Notes: generated from the letters alone by a model not told the origin. DNA of 64,000 bases from Erpobdella octoculata (GCA_963978895.1 OZ022242.1:6989498-7053497), one strand, 5' to 3'; counted from the stretch's first letter, positions 12,882 through 26,384 are shown. Translations and numbers: made by a program.

Positions 12882-13034
12882 GTCCTTTACACGAGGTGTT
12901 TTAAGACTTTAATGGCTGTATGTATGAAAAACGTAGGTACTTCCTGTCGTGGATCAGAATTTGATACTTTTTACTTTTCCTTTCTCCTTTCTCCAGGCTT
13001 GGGACTGGCTCGCAGTTAGCGAGGCGGAGTTATC
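12882..13034 (+). repeat. Dispersed SINE-like repeat F
   Basis: Shares TTTATAGTC-TTTAC, GTACTTCCTGTCGT, CCAGGCTTGGGACTG and AGGCGGAGTTAT with a copy at 55225-55365 inside the myosin light chain gene. Both copies are plus-oriented, about 150 bp, and end near GGAGTTAT followed by a simple repeat or AT-rich tract. No RNA polymerase III box is evident. Confidence 0.55.
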
Positions 13035-13122
13035 TACATACATACATACATACATACATACATACATACATACATACATACATACATACATACATACATA
13101 CATACATACATACATACATACA
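13035..13122. repeat. (TACA)n microsatellite, left part
   Basis: TACA repeats continuing on the far side of the Helitron B insertion at 15757. The two tracts were one array before the insertion. Confidence 0.95.
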
Positions 13123-15756
13123 TCTATATATATAAAAGAACATGTCCTGACTGACTGACTGACTGACTGACTGACTGACTGACTGATGACTGACTGATAA
13201 TCAACGCCGAGCTCAAACGCCTCATCCTAGGAACGTGAAATTTGGAACTTATATTACTTTTATAGCGTAAACATCCGCTAAGAAAGGATTTTTGAAAATT
13301 TTGCTCCTGAGGGGGAGAAACTGGAAAACAAACTTTTTTCTAAAACAATGTATATCTTGAAAACCAAATATGAGGAGATTTTGAAATTTGGTATATAGAT
13401 TCTTTTTGAAAAATAAAAAGATACGTGCTTCGCCATTTTTTGAAAATTCGGTTTCCCGGACCTCAAATGTGGGTTGGAAAATTGGGTTATTTGGTTTTTA
13501 AAGTAGCTTCTACTCAAAAACTGTTAATGCTACAGGAGTAAAAATTAGTATTTAGTTTCTACTCCAAAAATAATGAAATAGGTGTTTTAGCATTTTTTGA
13601 AAATTTGGTTTCCAGGACTTCAAATGTGGGGTGGAAAATAGGGCTAATTGTCTTTTATAGTAACTGCTACTCAAAAACAGTAAATACCACAGATGTAAAA
13701 ATTATTATTTAGTTTCTTTTCTAAAAATAAAGATATACGTTTTTCACCATTTTTTACAAATTTGGTTTTCCCGGACCTCAAATGTGGGTTGGAAAATTGG
13801 GTTATTTGGTTTTTAAAGTAGCTTCTACTCAAAAACTGTTAATGCTACAAAAGTAAAAATTAGTATTTAGTTTCTACTCTAAAAATAATGATATACGGGT
13901 TTCACAATTTTTTGAAAATTTGGTTTCCAGGACTTCAAATATGGGGTGTAAAATAGGGTTATTTGGTTTTTAAAGTAACTGCTACTCAACAACTGTAATT
14001 GCCACAAAAAAAAGATATACGTGTTTCATCATTTTTTGGGTTATTTGGTTTTAAAAGTAGCTGCTACTCAAAAACTGTTAATGCTACAGAAGTAAAAATT
14101 AGTATTTAGTTTCTACTCCAAAAATAATGAAATACGTGTTTTAGCATTTTTTGAAACATTTGGTTTCCAGGACCTCAAATGTAAGGTGCAAAATAGAGTT
14201 ATTTGATTTTAAAAATTACTGCTACTCAAAAACTGTAAGTGGTAATATATATCTATATATATAAAAGAACATGGACTGACTGACTGACTGACTGACTGAT
14301 AATCAACGCCGAGCTCAAACGCCTCATCTTAGAAACGTGAAATTTGGAACTTATATTACTTCTATTGCGTAAGCATCCACTAAGAAAGGATTTTTTTAAA
14401 TTATGCTCCTGAGGGGGAGAAACTGGAAAACAAACGTTTTTCTAAAACAATGTATATCTCGAAAACCAAAAATGAGGAGATTTTGAAATTTGGTATATGG
14501 ATTCTTCTTAAAAAATAAAAAGATACGTGTTTCACCATTTTTTGAAAATTCGGTTTCCCGGACCTCAATTGTGGGTTGGAAAATTGGGTTATTTGGTTTT
14601 TAAAGTAGCTGCTACTCAAAAACTGTGAATGTTACAGGAGTAAAAATTAATATTTAGTTTCTACTCCAAAAATAATAAAATACGTGTTTTAGCATTTTTT
14701 GACAATTTGGTTTCCAGGACTTCAAATGTGGGGTGGAAAATAGGGTTATTTGTTTTTTAAAGTGACTGCTACTCAAAAACTGTAAATACCACAGATGTAA
14801 AAATTAGTATTTAGTTTCTATTCTAAAAATAAAGATATACGTGTTTTACCATTTTTTTTCTAAATTTGGTTTCCAGGACCTCAAATGTGGGGTGGAAAAT
14901 AAGGTTATTTTGTTTTTAATGTAACTGCTGACTGCTACTCGAAAACTGTAGATGCTACAAAAGTAAAAATTAGTATTTGGTTTCTACTCCAGAAATAATG
15001 ATAGAGGTGTTTTAGCATTTTTTGAAAATTTGGTTTCCAGGACTTCAAATATGGGGTGGAAAATGGGTAACTTGGTTTTTAAAGTAACTGCTACTCAAAA
15101 ACTGTAAATGCTACAAAAGTAAAATTAGTATTTAGTTTCTACTCTAAAAATAATGATATATGTGTTTCACCATTTTTTGAAAATTTGGTTTCCAGGACCT
15201 CAAATGTGAAGTGGAAAAAGGGTTATTTGATTTTAAAATAACTGCTACTCAAAAACTGTAAGTGCTACAGATGTGAAAATTAGTATTTTGAGGTTTTGTG
15301 CCGGTTAAAAGTAGATGAGTTCAGTTTATCACCGGACGGACTGGCCAAGCGTTATTTTAGGGTCTTCATACGGCCCTGCCTAAACCTTAAATCAAGGTGG
15401 GACGGGCCGAGATTTTTAACCAAGTATATAGACATTTTAGTGATTTTAGGGTGTTCAGACGGGCCGGGCTAAACCTGAAGTCAAGGTGGGACGGGCCGGG
15501 CTAAACCTGAAGTCAATGTGGGACGGGCCGAAGTTTTTCATCAAGTATATAGAACTTCTAGGCCTGTAAATACGGGTCGGGCCAATATTAGACGGGCCGT
15601 GCCGGGCCAGGAATTTTGGTTTTTGAAACGGACTGGGCCAAGTTGTCGACGGTCCGAGCCGAGACCTAAAAAATTGATCCGTGCAGTACTCTACTATGTA
15701 TGCACGGTTCAAATTCTCTAATTTAATGCGAGCGAAGCCGCTACGGGCACTGCTAG
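13123..15756 (+). mobile_element. Helitron B2, composite with two 5' ends
   Basis: Starts TCTATATATATAAAAGAACA after A at 13122 and ends GGGCACTGCTAG at 15756 before T. A second complete 5' end (TC at 14252) lies inside. The first 1.1 kb is thus a B element without its 3' end, fused to a full B element. Both parts carry the tandem repeat of about 157 bp. Single-frame ORFs such as those near 13278 and 14401 lie in the shared 5' region and have no known domain. Insertion is into a (TACA)n array at A|T. The same internal junction occurs in the copy at 32015-34278. Confidence 0.88.
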
Positions 15757-16082
15757 TACATACATACATACATACATACATACATACATACATACATACA
15801 TACATACATACATACATACATACATACATACATACATACATACATACATACATACATACATACATACATACATACATACATACATACATACATACATACA
15901 TACATACATACATACATACATACATACATACATACATACATACATACATACATACATACATACATACATACATACATACATACATACATACATACATACA
16001 TACATACATACATACATACATACATACATACATACATACATACATACATACATACATACATACATACATACATACATACATA
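15757..16082. repeat. (TACA)n microsatellite, right part
   Basis: About 325 bp of TACA. The MYVC/THTYIH open frames over it are artefacts of a 4-bp repeat without stops. Confidence 0.97.
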
Positions 16083-16203
16083 GATACATACACACACATA
16101 CATACTTTGAATGAGCATTTAGTGCCGAAATATTGTAAAAAACACATACATACATACATACATAAACACAGACACACATACATGCACATACACATACATA
16201 CAT

Positions 16204-16380
16204 GGTATGCGGACTTTTCATCAAAGGACGATTCATCAAGGGACTGTTCATCATGGACTATTCATCAAGGGACTATTCATCAAGAGACTATTCATCGAAG
16301 GACTATTCATCAAGAGGACGGTTCATCATAAGGACTGTTCATCTAAAGACTATTCATCAAGAGGATTATTCATCAAATTT
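16204..16380. repeat. Minisatellite of GGACTATTCATCAAG-like units
   Basis: About ten imperfect units of 15-18 bp. An inverted array of the same unit is found at 17948-18072. Confidence 0.8.
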
Positions 16381-16447
16381 TGAAGCCACTCAGCAACCTT
16401 TATCAATATATACCCAAGATATTTTCAGCGTAAAGTAATTTGATGTA

Positions 16448-16920
16448 TTTTTACCAATGCTTTTATTAACTCGTCGTCTCTGTTTCTCTGTCTGTCTGTT
16501 TCTCTGTCTGTCTGTTTCTCTGTCTGTTTCAAATCTTGCAATCAATTTTTGAGTCACTTCCTGATGATAGATTTTTTTTCAAATTTTGCATACATGCTCA
16601 AAATAGAAGACAATGCAATATTCAATTATTAGTTTTACAATAAGTCAATTAATTTAGTTAATTTTCTTGAGGGTTTTATCGAGGGTTTTCTTGAGGGTTT
16701 TCTTGAGGGTTTTCTTGACCAAAAAACGCTAACCGACTGGCAGACTATTTTACCAAGTTAACACGAACCACACTCACTGACCGCGATTCTCAAGCGTGTA
16801 CGAAATTTTCATGAAAATAGTTGAGATATTTAAATTCGATGCTTTTTGATGATATTTTTATTTGTGTTTTAATTACATATAAGAGCATTGGTTTTAAAAA
16901 TTCGTTTTTAATTTACTTGT
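16448..16920 (-). repeat. Repeat D, internally deleted copy
   Basis: Reverse orientation, from TTTTTACCAATGC to TTTTTAATTTACTTGT. It keeps one core and the AGGGTTTTCTTG linker repeats, then jumps from GATGATATTTTTAT to TGTGTTTTAATTAC, so the second core is missing. Confidence 0.75.
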
Positions 16921-17640
16921 TAAAAGACAGTTCTTCATCTTCGATAAAATAAATTTCAAACATATCAGTAATTTAAAAAAAATAGTGATGGCAACCAGGG
17001 TTGTTAAGAGCGGTACTATTGGCTGACAAGATCGTTGATGACAGCGTCGCTACATTTTTAGCTGTTCTCAGCGCTATTCGCTACCGCTACTTTTATTAAA
17101 AAAACAAAATAGGTTTTTATATCAATTAAATGAGTTCCAATGTATTTAGTTTTTATTTGAAGTTTGCATGAAATCTGAGTCTGGTTGATTTATCGACGAT
17201 CCGGACGAGAGTAAGCGTCTCTTTGAAATGACCTTTCCTGACCTCGCTAAAGCGAGGGTGTTCGTCTCTTTGAAGTGTGGCAGAAGTGGTATACCGGGTG
17301 TTAGTGATGTTTTGAGGTGTATGGTATCTGGCTGTTTGAGTGTGTATATACTTACAGTTTGTACAAACAGTTGAAAGCAGTTTTTATAAACTTATTATTC
17401 AATTGTCTTGATCTTAAGATCTTGACGTTATTTCTTGTCCAGTTGTTTTATTTACTGTATGTGACGAATAAAATTGTTGTATATTACAGCCATGTCTTCT
17501 ACAAACTTGTTGATTGCTCGAGGCAAAAGTGTCTTTGAAGCGTGGCCCCTTGGTGTTAAACGACCGATGCCAGATTTGACATAGCGGTCATGTGTGATGC
17601 TTTGACGTGTTTGTGGCCCCTGGTAAATGTGTAGATATAT
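16921..17640. other. Unassigned region
   Basis: Mixed-composition sequence. It includes GCTAAAGCGAGGGTGTTCGT and CTCTTTGAAGTGTGG, echoed by GTCTTTGAAGCGTGGCCCC near 17530, so it may be an old repetitive insertion. The 73-codon frame at 17317-17538 is not recognised. No gene call. Confidence 0.3.
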
Positions 17641-17645
17641 GGTTC

Positions 17646-17821
17646 ACGAAAACAGTCGAATTTAGTTTTTCTGGTGCTGTGACCGGGAGCGGAAGCGGGA
17701 GACAAGCGGGAAGAGAGAGCGACCGGGAGCGTGAGAGCAAGCGGGGAAGGAAATGGGAGCGAGAGAGAAAAACGACCGAAAAACCTCTAAAAACCCCGGG
17801 CAATGCCGGGTACCCCGCTAG
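17646..17821 (+). mobile_element. Helitron C 3' end fragment
   Basis: Minisatellite-like GACCGGGAGCGGAAGCGGG, then CCCGGGCAATGCCGGG with one base changed in the loop, and TACCCCGCTAG at 17821, then T. The 5' end is not found. Confidence 0.75.
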
Positions 17822-17947
17822 TTCTATTATAAAGAATAAAATATTTGGATGCAAGCAGAGTAGCACTGTAAACTTGATATAGATTGCCCTACATTTTGGT
17901 TACAGATTTTGGTTGAAAATAACATCTTAAACAATTTTATTTAATTT

Positions 17948-18072
17948 TTTGATGAATAGTCCGCTGGATGAAAAGACATTAGATGAACAGTCCTTATGAT
18001 GAACCGTCCTCTTGATGAATAGTCCTTTGATGAATAGTCCTTTGATGAATCGTCCTTTGATGAACAGTCCTA
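17948..18072. repeat. Minisatellite of GATGAATAGTCCTTT-like units, inverted copy
   Basis: Reverse complement of the 16204-16380 array, again next to TACA-type sequence. Confidence 0.8.
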
Positions 18073-18074
18073 GA

Positions 18075-18252
18075 ATCACATACATACACACATACATACG
18101 CACATACATATATATATAGTTCCAGCTCGCCCACCCGCTCGCTCATTTTGTGACGGATTTCAAATTTTTTTTCTCTATATTTGATTACCCTTGACTCTCA
18201 AGGTTGTGTGAAAATTTCATTACGATCGGATGAATGGTGTAGCAATGCATAA

Positions 18253-18338
<86 letters not shown>

Positions 18339-18366
18339 TACAAACATTCATTTTTATATATATAGA
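18075..18366 (-). mobile_element. Helitron C 5' part
   Basis: Reverse orientation. Contains GTTCCAGCTCGCCCACCC, CCTTGACTCTCAAGGTTGTG, CGATCGGATGAATGGTGTAG, a (TA)n run (18258-18331) and ACAAACATTCATTTTTATA, ending GA at 18366. The next base starts Helitron B3. Confidence 0.8.
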
Positions 18367-19700
18367 CTAGCAGTGCCCGTAGCGGCTTCGCTCGCATGAA
18401 ATTTGAGAATTTGAACCATGCATACATAGTAGAGTACTGCACGGATCAATTTTTTAGGTCTCGGCTCAGCCCGTCGACAACTTGGCCCAACCCGTTTCAA
18501 AAACCGAAATTCCTGGCCCGGCACGGCCCGTCTAATATGGGCCCGGCCCGTTTTTACAGGCCTAGAAGTTCTATATACTTGATGAAAAACTTCGGCCCGT
18601 CCCACCTTGACTTCACGTTTAGCCTGAACACCCTAAAATCACTAAAATGTCTATATACTTGGTTAAAAATCTCGGCCCGTCCCACCTTGATTTAAGGTTT
18701 GGGCAGGGCCGTATGAAGACCCTAAAATAACGGCTTGGCCCGTCCGTCCGGTGATAAACTGAACTCATCTACTTTTAACCGGCACAAAACCTCAAAATAC
18801 CAATTTTCACATCTGTAGCACTCACAGTTTTTGAGTAGCAGTTATTTTAAAATCAAATAACCTTTTTTTCACCTCACATTTGAGGTCCTGGAACTGGAAA
18901 CCAAATTTTCAAAAAATTGTAAAACACGTATATCATTATTTCTGGAGTAGAAACCAAATAGTAATTTGTACTCCTGTATCACCTACTGTTTTCGAGTAGC
19001 AGTTACATTAAAAACCAAATAACCTTATTTTCCACCCCACATTTGAGGTCCTGAAAACCAAATTTTAAAAAAATGGTAAAACACGTATATCTTTATTTTT
19101 AGAATAGAAACTAAATACTAATTTTTACATCTGTGGTATTTACAGTTTTTGAGTAGCAGTTACTTTAAAAAACAAATAACCCTATTTTCCACCCCACATT
19201 TGAAGTCCTGGAAACCAAATTTTCAAAAAATGCTAAAACACGTATTTCATTATTTTTGGAGTAGAAACTAAATACTAATTTTCACTCCTGTAGCATTCAC
19301 AGTTTTTCAGTAGCAGCTACTTTAAAAACCAAATAACCCAATTTTCCAACCCACATTTGAGATCCGGGAAACCGAATTTTCAAAAAATGGTGAAACACGT
19401 ATCTTTTTATTTTTCAAAAAGAATCTATATACCAAATTTCAAAATTTCCTCATTTTTGGTTTTCGAGATATACATTGTTTTAGAAAAAAGTTTGTTTTCC
19501 AGTTTTTTCCCCTCAGGAGCAAAATTTTCAAAAATCCTTTCTTAGCGGATGTTTACGCTATGAACGTAATATAAGTTCCAAATTTCACGTTCCTAGGATG
19601 AGGCGTTTGAGCTCGGCGTTGATTATCAGTCAGTCATCTGTCAGTCAGTCAGTCAGTCAGTCAGTCAGTCAGTCAGGACATGTTCTTTTATATATATAGA
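18367..19700 (-). mobile_element. Helitron B3, complete
   Basis: CTAGCAGTGCCCGTAGCGG at 18367 through tandem repeats to GACATGTTCTTTTATATATA ending GA at 19700, then T. It abuts the 5' end of the Helitron C fragment, whose last base (A) served as the left half of the A|T target. Confidence 0.88.
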
Positions 19701-19849
19701 TTTAAAAAAAATCTTTTAATTAAAAAATTATTTATGTTTTGAAAAACAGAAAATTTAACTTATAAATATTTACATTTATAATTTTTAAAATAAGGTCTTA
19801 AAAGAAAAATTTGCATTGAATAAATTTTTTTTTAAAATGGTGAATCCTG

Positions 19850-20180
19850 AAATATTGTCAAATTTTAAGTTTTAATTTAAACTCTGTTTTGCTGGAAAAA
19901 AAGAAAGATGATAAGAAAAACTGACACAATGATGAACTGCACTTCTGGTTTTTTAGCTGCTTTAAAAACTGAAAAAAGTATTTCAAAACCAACCCATATG
20001 TTCTTAAAAATAATTTTTTTTGGTTTTTGTATCTATAAATTGTTTTCATTGAACAATTATATCTTGGTTATTTCAACCTGTAATGTTAACAAGAACAACT
20101 GATTCATAACAACAGTCGATTCGTTTTCGAGTAAACTGTCTTTGTGTTTGTCGAGTTTTCTGATTTGTAAAAGTTAAAAA
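19850..20180 (+). promoter_or_regulatory. Conserved 5' flank of ATG8 copy 2
   Basis: Matches the block upstream of copy 1: ATTGTCAAATTTTAAG, CTGTTTTGCTGGAA, TTTGTATCTATAAATTG, TATATCTTGGTTATTTCA and ATAACAACAGTCGATTCG. The ATG follows a short A-rich leader. Confidence 0.5.
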
Positions 20181-21197
<1,017 letters not shown>

Positions 21198-21423
21198 AAT
21201 TAAAAGACGTGGTGGCGTTACTTGGTCTATTTACCTGGGAATCATTTTTTATTTCGTTATTACAATTACAACTCTTGTTTCATCAAATAAAACAATTAAA
21301 ATTATTGAATGCGCCTATCAGACGATTTCAGTTTTTTAATATAACTGTTTAAATTCAAAACTCTTTAGTCAGAAAAGTTAAAAAGTTACATGAATTAATT
21401 TTATTATGAGATTTATAAAACTA
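21198..21423. other. 3' flank of ATG8 copy 2
   Basis: 3' untranslated region with AATAAA at 21286-21291. It continues into AATTTTATTATGAGATTTAT, which aligns with the 3' flank of copy 4 (about 29880-29910) until a Helitron interrupts it. Confidence 0.5.
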
Positions 21424-22409
21424 CTAGCGGGGTTACCCGGCGTTGCCCGGGGTTTTTAGAGGTTTTTCTAATGTTTGTCTCTCTCGCTCCCGTTTCCTTC
21501 TCCACTTTCCCGTTTTCGTCGCGTTCCCGGTCGCTTTTCCGCTCTCGGTCGTTTTCCAGCTCCCGGTCGCTTTCCCGCTCAGAAGTTTTGTTATCGATTT
21601 TTTCTCTTGCTTGCGTTTCCTTCCAAGCTTGCTCTCCCGATTCCAGTCGCTTTCCGCGTTCCCGGTCGCTTTCCCGTTCCCGGTCGCTTTCCCGTTCCCG
21701 CTCACGCTTGCTCTTCCATTCCCGGTCACGGTTGCTCTCCCGTTCCCGTTCCCGTTCACGCTCATTTTCTCTTTTCCATTCTTTCATAACTTCTGTTAGC
21801 CTATAAAAGGTAAAATAGATTTGCTAAGACTATATATATATATGAATGTTTGTGGGTTAGTTTGTCTATTATAGAAACGGGAAAGCGACCCGGAACGGAA
21901 AAGCAAGCGTGAGCGGGAATGGGAGAGCAAACGTGAGCGGGAACGGGACAGCGACCGGGAACGGGAAAACGACCGGCAGCGGGAAAACGACCGAAAACGG
22001 GGAAGCGAACAGGAGTAGGAAAGCAGGTGGGAAAGGAAACGGTAGAGAAAGAGACAAACATTAGAAAAACCTCTAAAAAACCCGGGCAACGCCGGGTATC
22101 TCCGCTAGTACATACATAAACACACACACAGACACACATACATGCACATACACATACATACATACACACATACATACGCACATACATATATATATATATA
22201 GTTCCCGCTCGCTCACCCGCTCCGCTCCGCTCATTTTGTGACGGATTTCAATTTTTTTTTTCTATATTTGATTCCCCTTGACTCTCAAGGTTGTGTGAAA
22301 ATTTCATTACGATCGGATGAATGGTGTAGCAATGCATAAAGGACATGAATATATATATACATATATACATATATACATATATACAAACATTCATTTTTAT
22401 ATATATAGA
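21424..22409 (-). mobile_element. Composite Helitron C, inverted counterpart of 5866-6958
   Basis: Minus orientation. The 5' TC is at 22409 (TATATATAGA then T) and the 3' CTAG at 21424. It contains the same three segments as the element at 5866-6958, in the same relative order: the 5' part (22109-22409), an inverted inner C segment with its own CTAG (to 22106), and the 3' part with minisatellite and hairpin (21424-21830). The minisatellite has fewer 18-bp units here. Confidence 0.85.
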
Positions 22410-22794
22410 TTATTTTTAAGGTTTTAAGAACATGTTAAAGTAATAAAATCAAAGTTATATCTGCTGATTACATATTTTTAATTATCTAAAGAGGCAAACC
22501 TTTTGAGACTAATGCAAAAAAAATAAAGTTCAATATTTTGTTTTTGCAAGACATCAGACCTAAATTTTTCAGTTTATCAGAACTCATTAATGAATGAATA
22601 ACTGATTTGCTTAAATTCACCAAACTAACATTGAAAATAATGAGATGATTAATTATCAGATGTTTGCTGACCCAGCAAAGGTTGTTTTGCCTTATTAATT
22701 ATTTTGGTTTTTTTTATTAAAAGTTTAATGTACAAAATTACGACAATTTAAAAAATCAATATCAATCTTAAAGAGCAATCAATCGAATGTACAA
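22410..22794. other. Spacer homologous to the copy 4 3' flank
   Basis: TTTTAAGAACATGTTAAAG and ATCAAAGTTATATCTGC match 29907-29965 downstream of ATG8 copy 4. This shows that the duplicated unit reaches more than 1 kb past the coding region. No gene is visible. Confidence 0.45.
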
Positions 22795-23142
22795 AGCCCG
22801 GGGATTTTGAAAGTTTTTCTATCGTTCTTCTCTCTTGCTCCCGTTTCCTTCTCCGCTTGTTCTCAGACCTACCAAATCGGTTCAGCCGTGGAGGAGTTTG
22901 GAGACAAACACTACGACACGAGATTTTTATATATACTATCGGGAGTACCCGGCGTTGCCCGGGGTTCTTAGAGGTTTTTCTAATGTTTGTCTCTCCTCTC
23001 TCGCTCCCGTTTACTTCCCCGCTTGCGACTGGGAGCGGGAAACGACCGGTAACGAGAGTGCAAGCAGGAGCGGGAAAACAAGAGGAGAAGGAAAAGGGAG
23101 CATGAGTGAAAAACCTCTAAAAACGCCGGGTACCTCGCTAGT
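22795..23142. mobile_element. Two short Helitron fragments in opposite orientation
   Basis: 22795-22930 (minus) has CCCGGGGATTTTGAAAG at one end and, at the other, a different 5'-type sequence, TTGGAGACAAACACTACGAC with GAGATTTTTATATATA. It is followed by GTACCCGGCGTTGCCCGGGG (minus 3' end, about 22937) and, at 23125-23142, a plus-strand end GCCGGGTACCTCGCTAG. The GAGATTTTTATATATA end suggests a third Helitron family. Confidence 0.55.
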
Positions 23143-23155
23143 GAATTTATAAATT

Positions 23156-24136
23156 TCAATAAAAATCAACACAAAATAAATCTAAAAGTTTACATACAAA
23201 ATTTAAACAAATATTAAACAAAATAATGAAAATATTTAGGCTATAATGTTTCGTAACGTTGACCTTATCATATTCTTCGTGTTTTTGAGCAAATTTCTGA
23301 ACTACGCCTTGATCAGTTGCATTGTTTTTGACAAATCCCAGAATAGCATCAGCCTCTGGAATGATTCGACCATAGAATTTGTGATATTCATCATATCCTT
23401 CAATCAGATGACTTACTAACTTTTTATTAAATTCAGGGAGCTTGCAATAGTCGAAATCTAGTGACAAAACGAGTGAGATATAGCCGAGATCTGGTGATAA
23501 TAACGCTTTCCAAAAATAATTTTCATTGGGCCAAGATATTAATAGATATAACCAATAATAACTTGATCTAGAATTTATCAGAACTTTAAAAAAATTTAGC
23601 CACTCTTTTTTAATTTTAAGTCAGACAACAAATCTAAATAAAAATCAAAACACTCGTCTTTAGGACAGTAATAGTAAAGTCCTCTTTGGAAGCATTCTAA
23701 AAAGGTTTGAAGATTCTCTTCAACTATTTTTTCAATTTGGATACAGAATATATCACCTGACAACATTTGAGCAAAGGTATGAAAACATATTGGTTTCCAG
23801 AACATTTTTTAGTTGATTCTACATAACCATCATATGTGTAAAGGTTACTTACAGCCTTGGAGTTTATGTCTGAAGTATTTTTAAAATAATTGTAGCTATT
23901 AAAACTCAATCCTAAAAACTGAAAACGTCTTGAGTGCGTCCACGCAAGATCTTTTTTGACTGATTAAATCTTGTTTTTTCTTCGCTAAAAATAAAATTCC
24001 CACCAAACGAAATGCGAGTAAAATGTTCTCTGTTTAAAGTAGTTTGCAAAGGTTGATAAAATTTATCAATATCAACTTCTTTAAGTACTATATCATCAAA
24101 AAATTCAAATTTTAAGTAAAATGGAATTATATACAC
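23156..24136 (-). pseudogene. Broken gene, unrecognised, possibly related to the RING protein
   Basis: Coding-like sequence continues through several frames on the minus strand: 24136-23912, 23909-23724, 23805-23596 and about 23596-23156. At about 23805-23815 and 23610 the frame moves within A-runs (AAAAAATG, AAAAAAAGAG), so one or two indels would connect the pieces. Visible strings are SKAVSNLYTYDGYVEST, WKPICFHTFAQMLSGD, ENLQTFLECF, DECFDFYLDLLSDL, YYWLYLLISW and SLDFDYCKLPEF. The Y-WL then FDY pattern recalls the repeated segment of the RING protein at 3.1-4.0 kb, but no RING cysteines are found. It is either a decayed gene or a real gene with homopolymer sequencing errors; a small intron near 23915 is also possible. 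Confidence 0.4.
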
Positions 24137-24585
24137 CTAAAGTAATTCCATTCCTATTTCCTGACCTCCTAAAATTTAACTTTCAAAAATATTTAATGAC
24201 AATTTCACGTTGTCTTTAACCTTAAATGGAACCCATTCCATTTCAGAAGATCATTCAAGAAGAGTTTTTTTTGAAGTTAAACAGAATAAAATCTGCACAA
24301 GATACTTTTAACGGAAGTGACTGTGGTAGGCTTATTTTTATCTCGTTATTTAGTTTAATTAGGCGACTCATTTTTATCTCGTAATTTAGTTTAATTAAGA
24401 AAACAACTTTACTAGAACGCTTGTTTGCGTACGTGTGCGCGCGTGTGTGTACGTGTGCGTGCGTGTGTGCATAAGATGCTTCGTGGATGTTAATTTCGTT
24501 AATTCAGGTAAACGTTCTTGAGTGATTGAGGCTGGATGATTAAATAAGTATAAATAAGAAAAAAAAATAGATAAGTGATTCGTGG
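24137..24585. other. Spacer with a GT-rich patch
   Basis: Contains an imperfect GTGTGCG run (24424-24470) and two near-identical copies of TTTATCTCGTTATTTAGTTT about 38 bp apart (24337 and 24375). No gene is seen. Confidence 0.4.
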
Positions 24586-24589
24586 TCTA

Positions 24590-24885
24590 GAAGGTTAACG
24601 ATTAACGCCACATTAAATATTGTCAAATTTCAATTTATATTGGAACTGCACTTCTGTTTTTTCTATCTGCTCTAAAAACTTATGAAAAATTTCATACCTG
24701 TCCTATGTAGTCTTAAAATAATTGTTTTTGTTTTGTATCTATTAATTATTTTTCATAGGATATTTATATCTTGGTTTTGTCAGCTGTAATGCTTACAAGA
24801 ACAACCAATCCATAACAACAATTGTTTTATTTTTGAAAAACTGTCTTTGCGGTTGACGAGTTTTTTCATTTGCAAAAAATAGAAA
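24590..24885 (+). promoter_or_regulatory. Conserved 5' flank of ATG8 copy 3
   Basis: Aligns with the copy 1 block: TTAACGATTAACGCCAC, TTTGTATCTATTAATT, TATATCTTGGTTTTGTCAG and AATCCATAACAACAATTG. Confidence 0.5.
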
Positions 24886-25539
<654 letters not shown>

Positions 25540-25729
25540 GCATCTAAGTTTGGTAGATGTGGGGATGTCATAGTGTCTTCTCAGTCTTTTCAGCTGGGAA
25601 TCTTTTTTTTTATTAAAATTAATAAAATCACAACTTTTGTTTCAACAAATAAACATTAAACATTATTGAGAACGCTGTTCAGACAATTTAAATTTTTGAA
25701 AAACACTTCAAACTCAAAATTTTTGAGAA

Positions 25730-25950
25730 AGCGAACGGAAAAATTAAAAAAAAGGAGAGAGCGAACGAGAAGGGAAAAAAGGAAAGCAAGTGGGAAAGGT
25801 CATTGACTTCTAGATAAATAGCTATCTATGTAAGAGTCCATGGAAAGGTGAAAAAAGCGCGAGGGTGAACAAGAGCGAGGGAGCAAGCGGGGAAGGAAAG
25901 AGCGAGAAAAAAACCATAGAAAAACCTTGGGCAAGACCGGGTAACCCTTT
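25730..25950 (+). mobile_element. Degenerate Helitron C 3' fragment
   Basis: GGAAAGCAAGTGGGAAAGG-type sequence ending AAAAACCTTGGGCAAGACCGGGTAACCC, a decayed hairpin without a proper CTAG. Confidence 0.55.
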
Positions 25951-26124
25951 TATTACTTTATATTAACCTTATCGTGTTTGCTTTTTTGCATGCTTGCTTG
26001 CTTTTTTGCTATAGCCATACATTGCGACCTTTTAACGATTATAAAAATCAACTTTTCGTTATTCATGTCGGAAACATTAAATTCATGTATTGTCATCCAG
26101 AATAAAGCTTTCCTGAGAGTTTTA

Positions 26125-26254
26125 GAACTCTAGGTGGTCGAAAAGTGGGAAAGCGACCGGGAGCGTGAGAGCAAGCGGGAAAGGAAACGGAGAGTGAGAG
26201 AAAAACGATAGAAAAACCTCTAAAAAGCCCGGGCGACACCGGGAACCCGCTAGT
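26125..26254 (+). mobile_element. Helitron C 3' fragment
   Basis: GGGAAAGCGACCGGGAGCG, then AAAAAGCCCGGGCGACACCGGG and AACCCGCTAG at about 26254, followed by T. The 5' end is missing. Confidence 0.65.
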
Positions 26255-26384
26255 AAAATATAAATTTTTACCCGGCTTTTATTTTAGGATGAAATTTTTA
26301 TCAATACAAATATTAAAATCACTATGAAATAATTTTATTGCAAATCGATTAATATTAAAAAAAATTTCTCATACTACTGAAAAT

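Noticed and set aside
15455..16331. Long ORFs of MYVC or YIHT repeats (up to 246 codons)
   Set aside because: A TACA tetranucleotide has no stop in these frames. The flanking residues come from the Helitron end. No gene.
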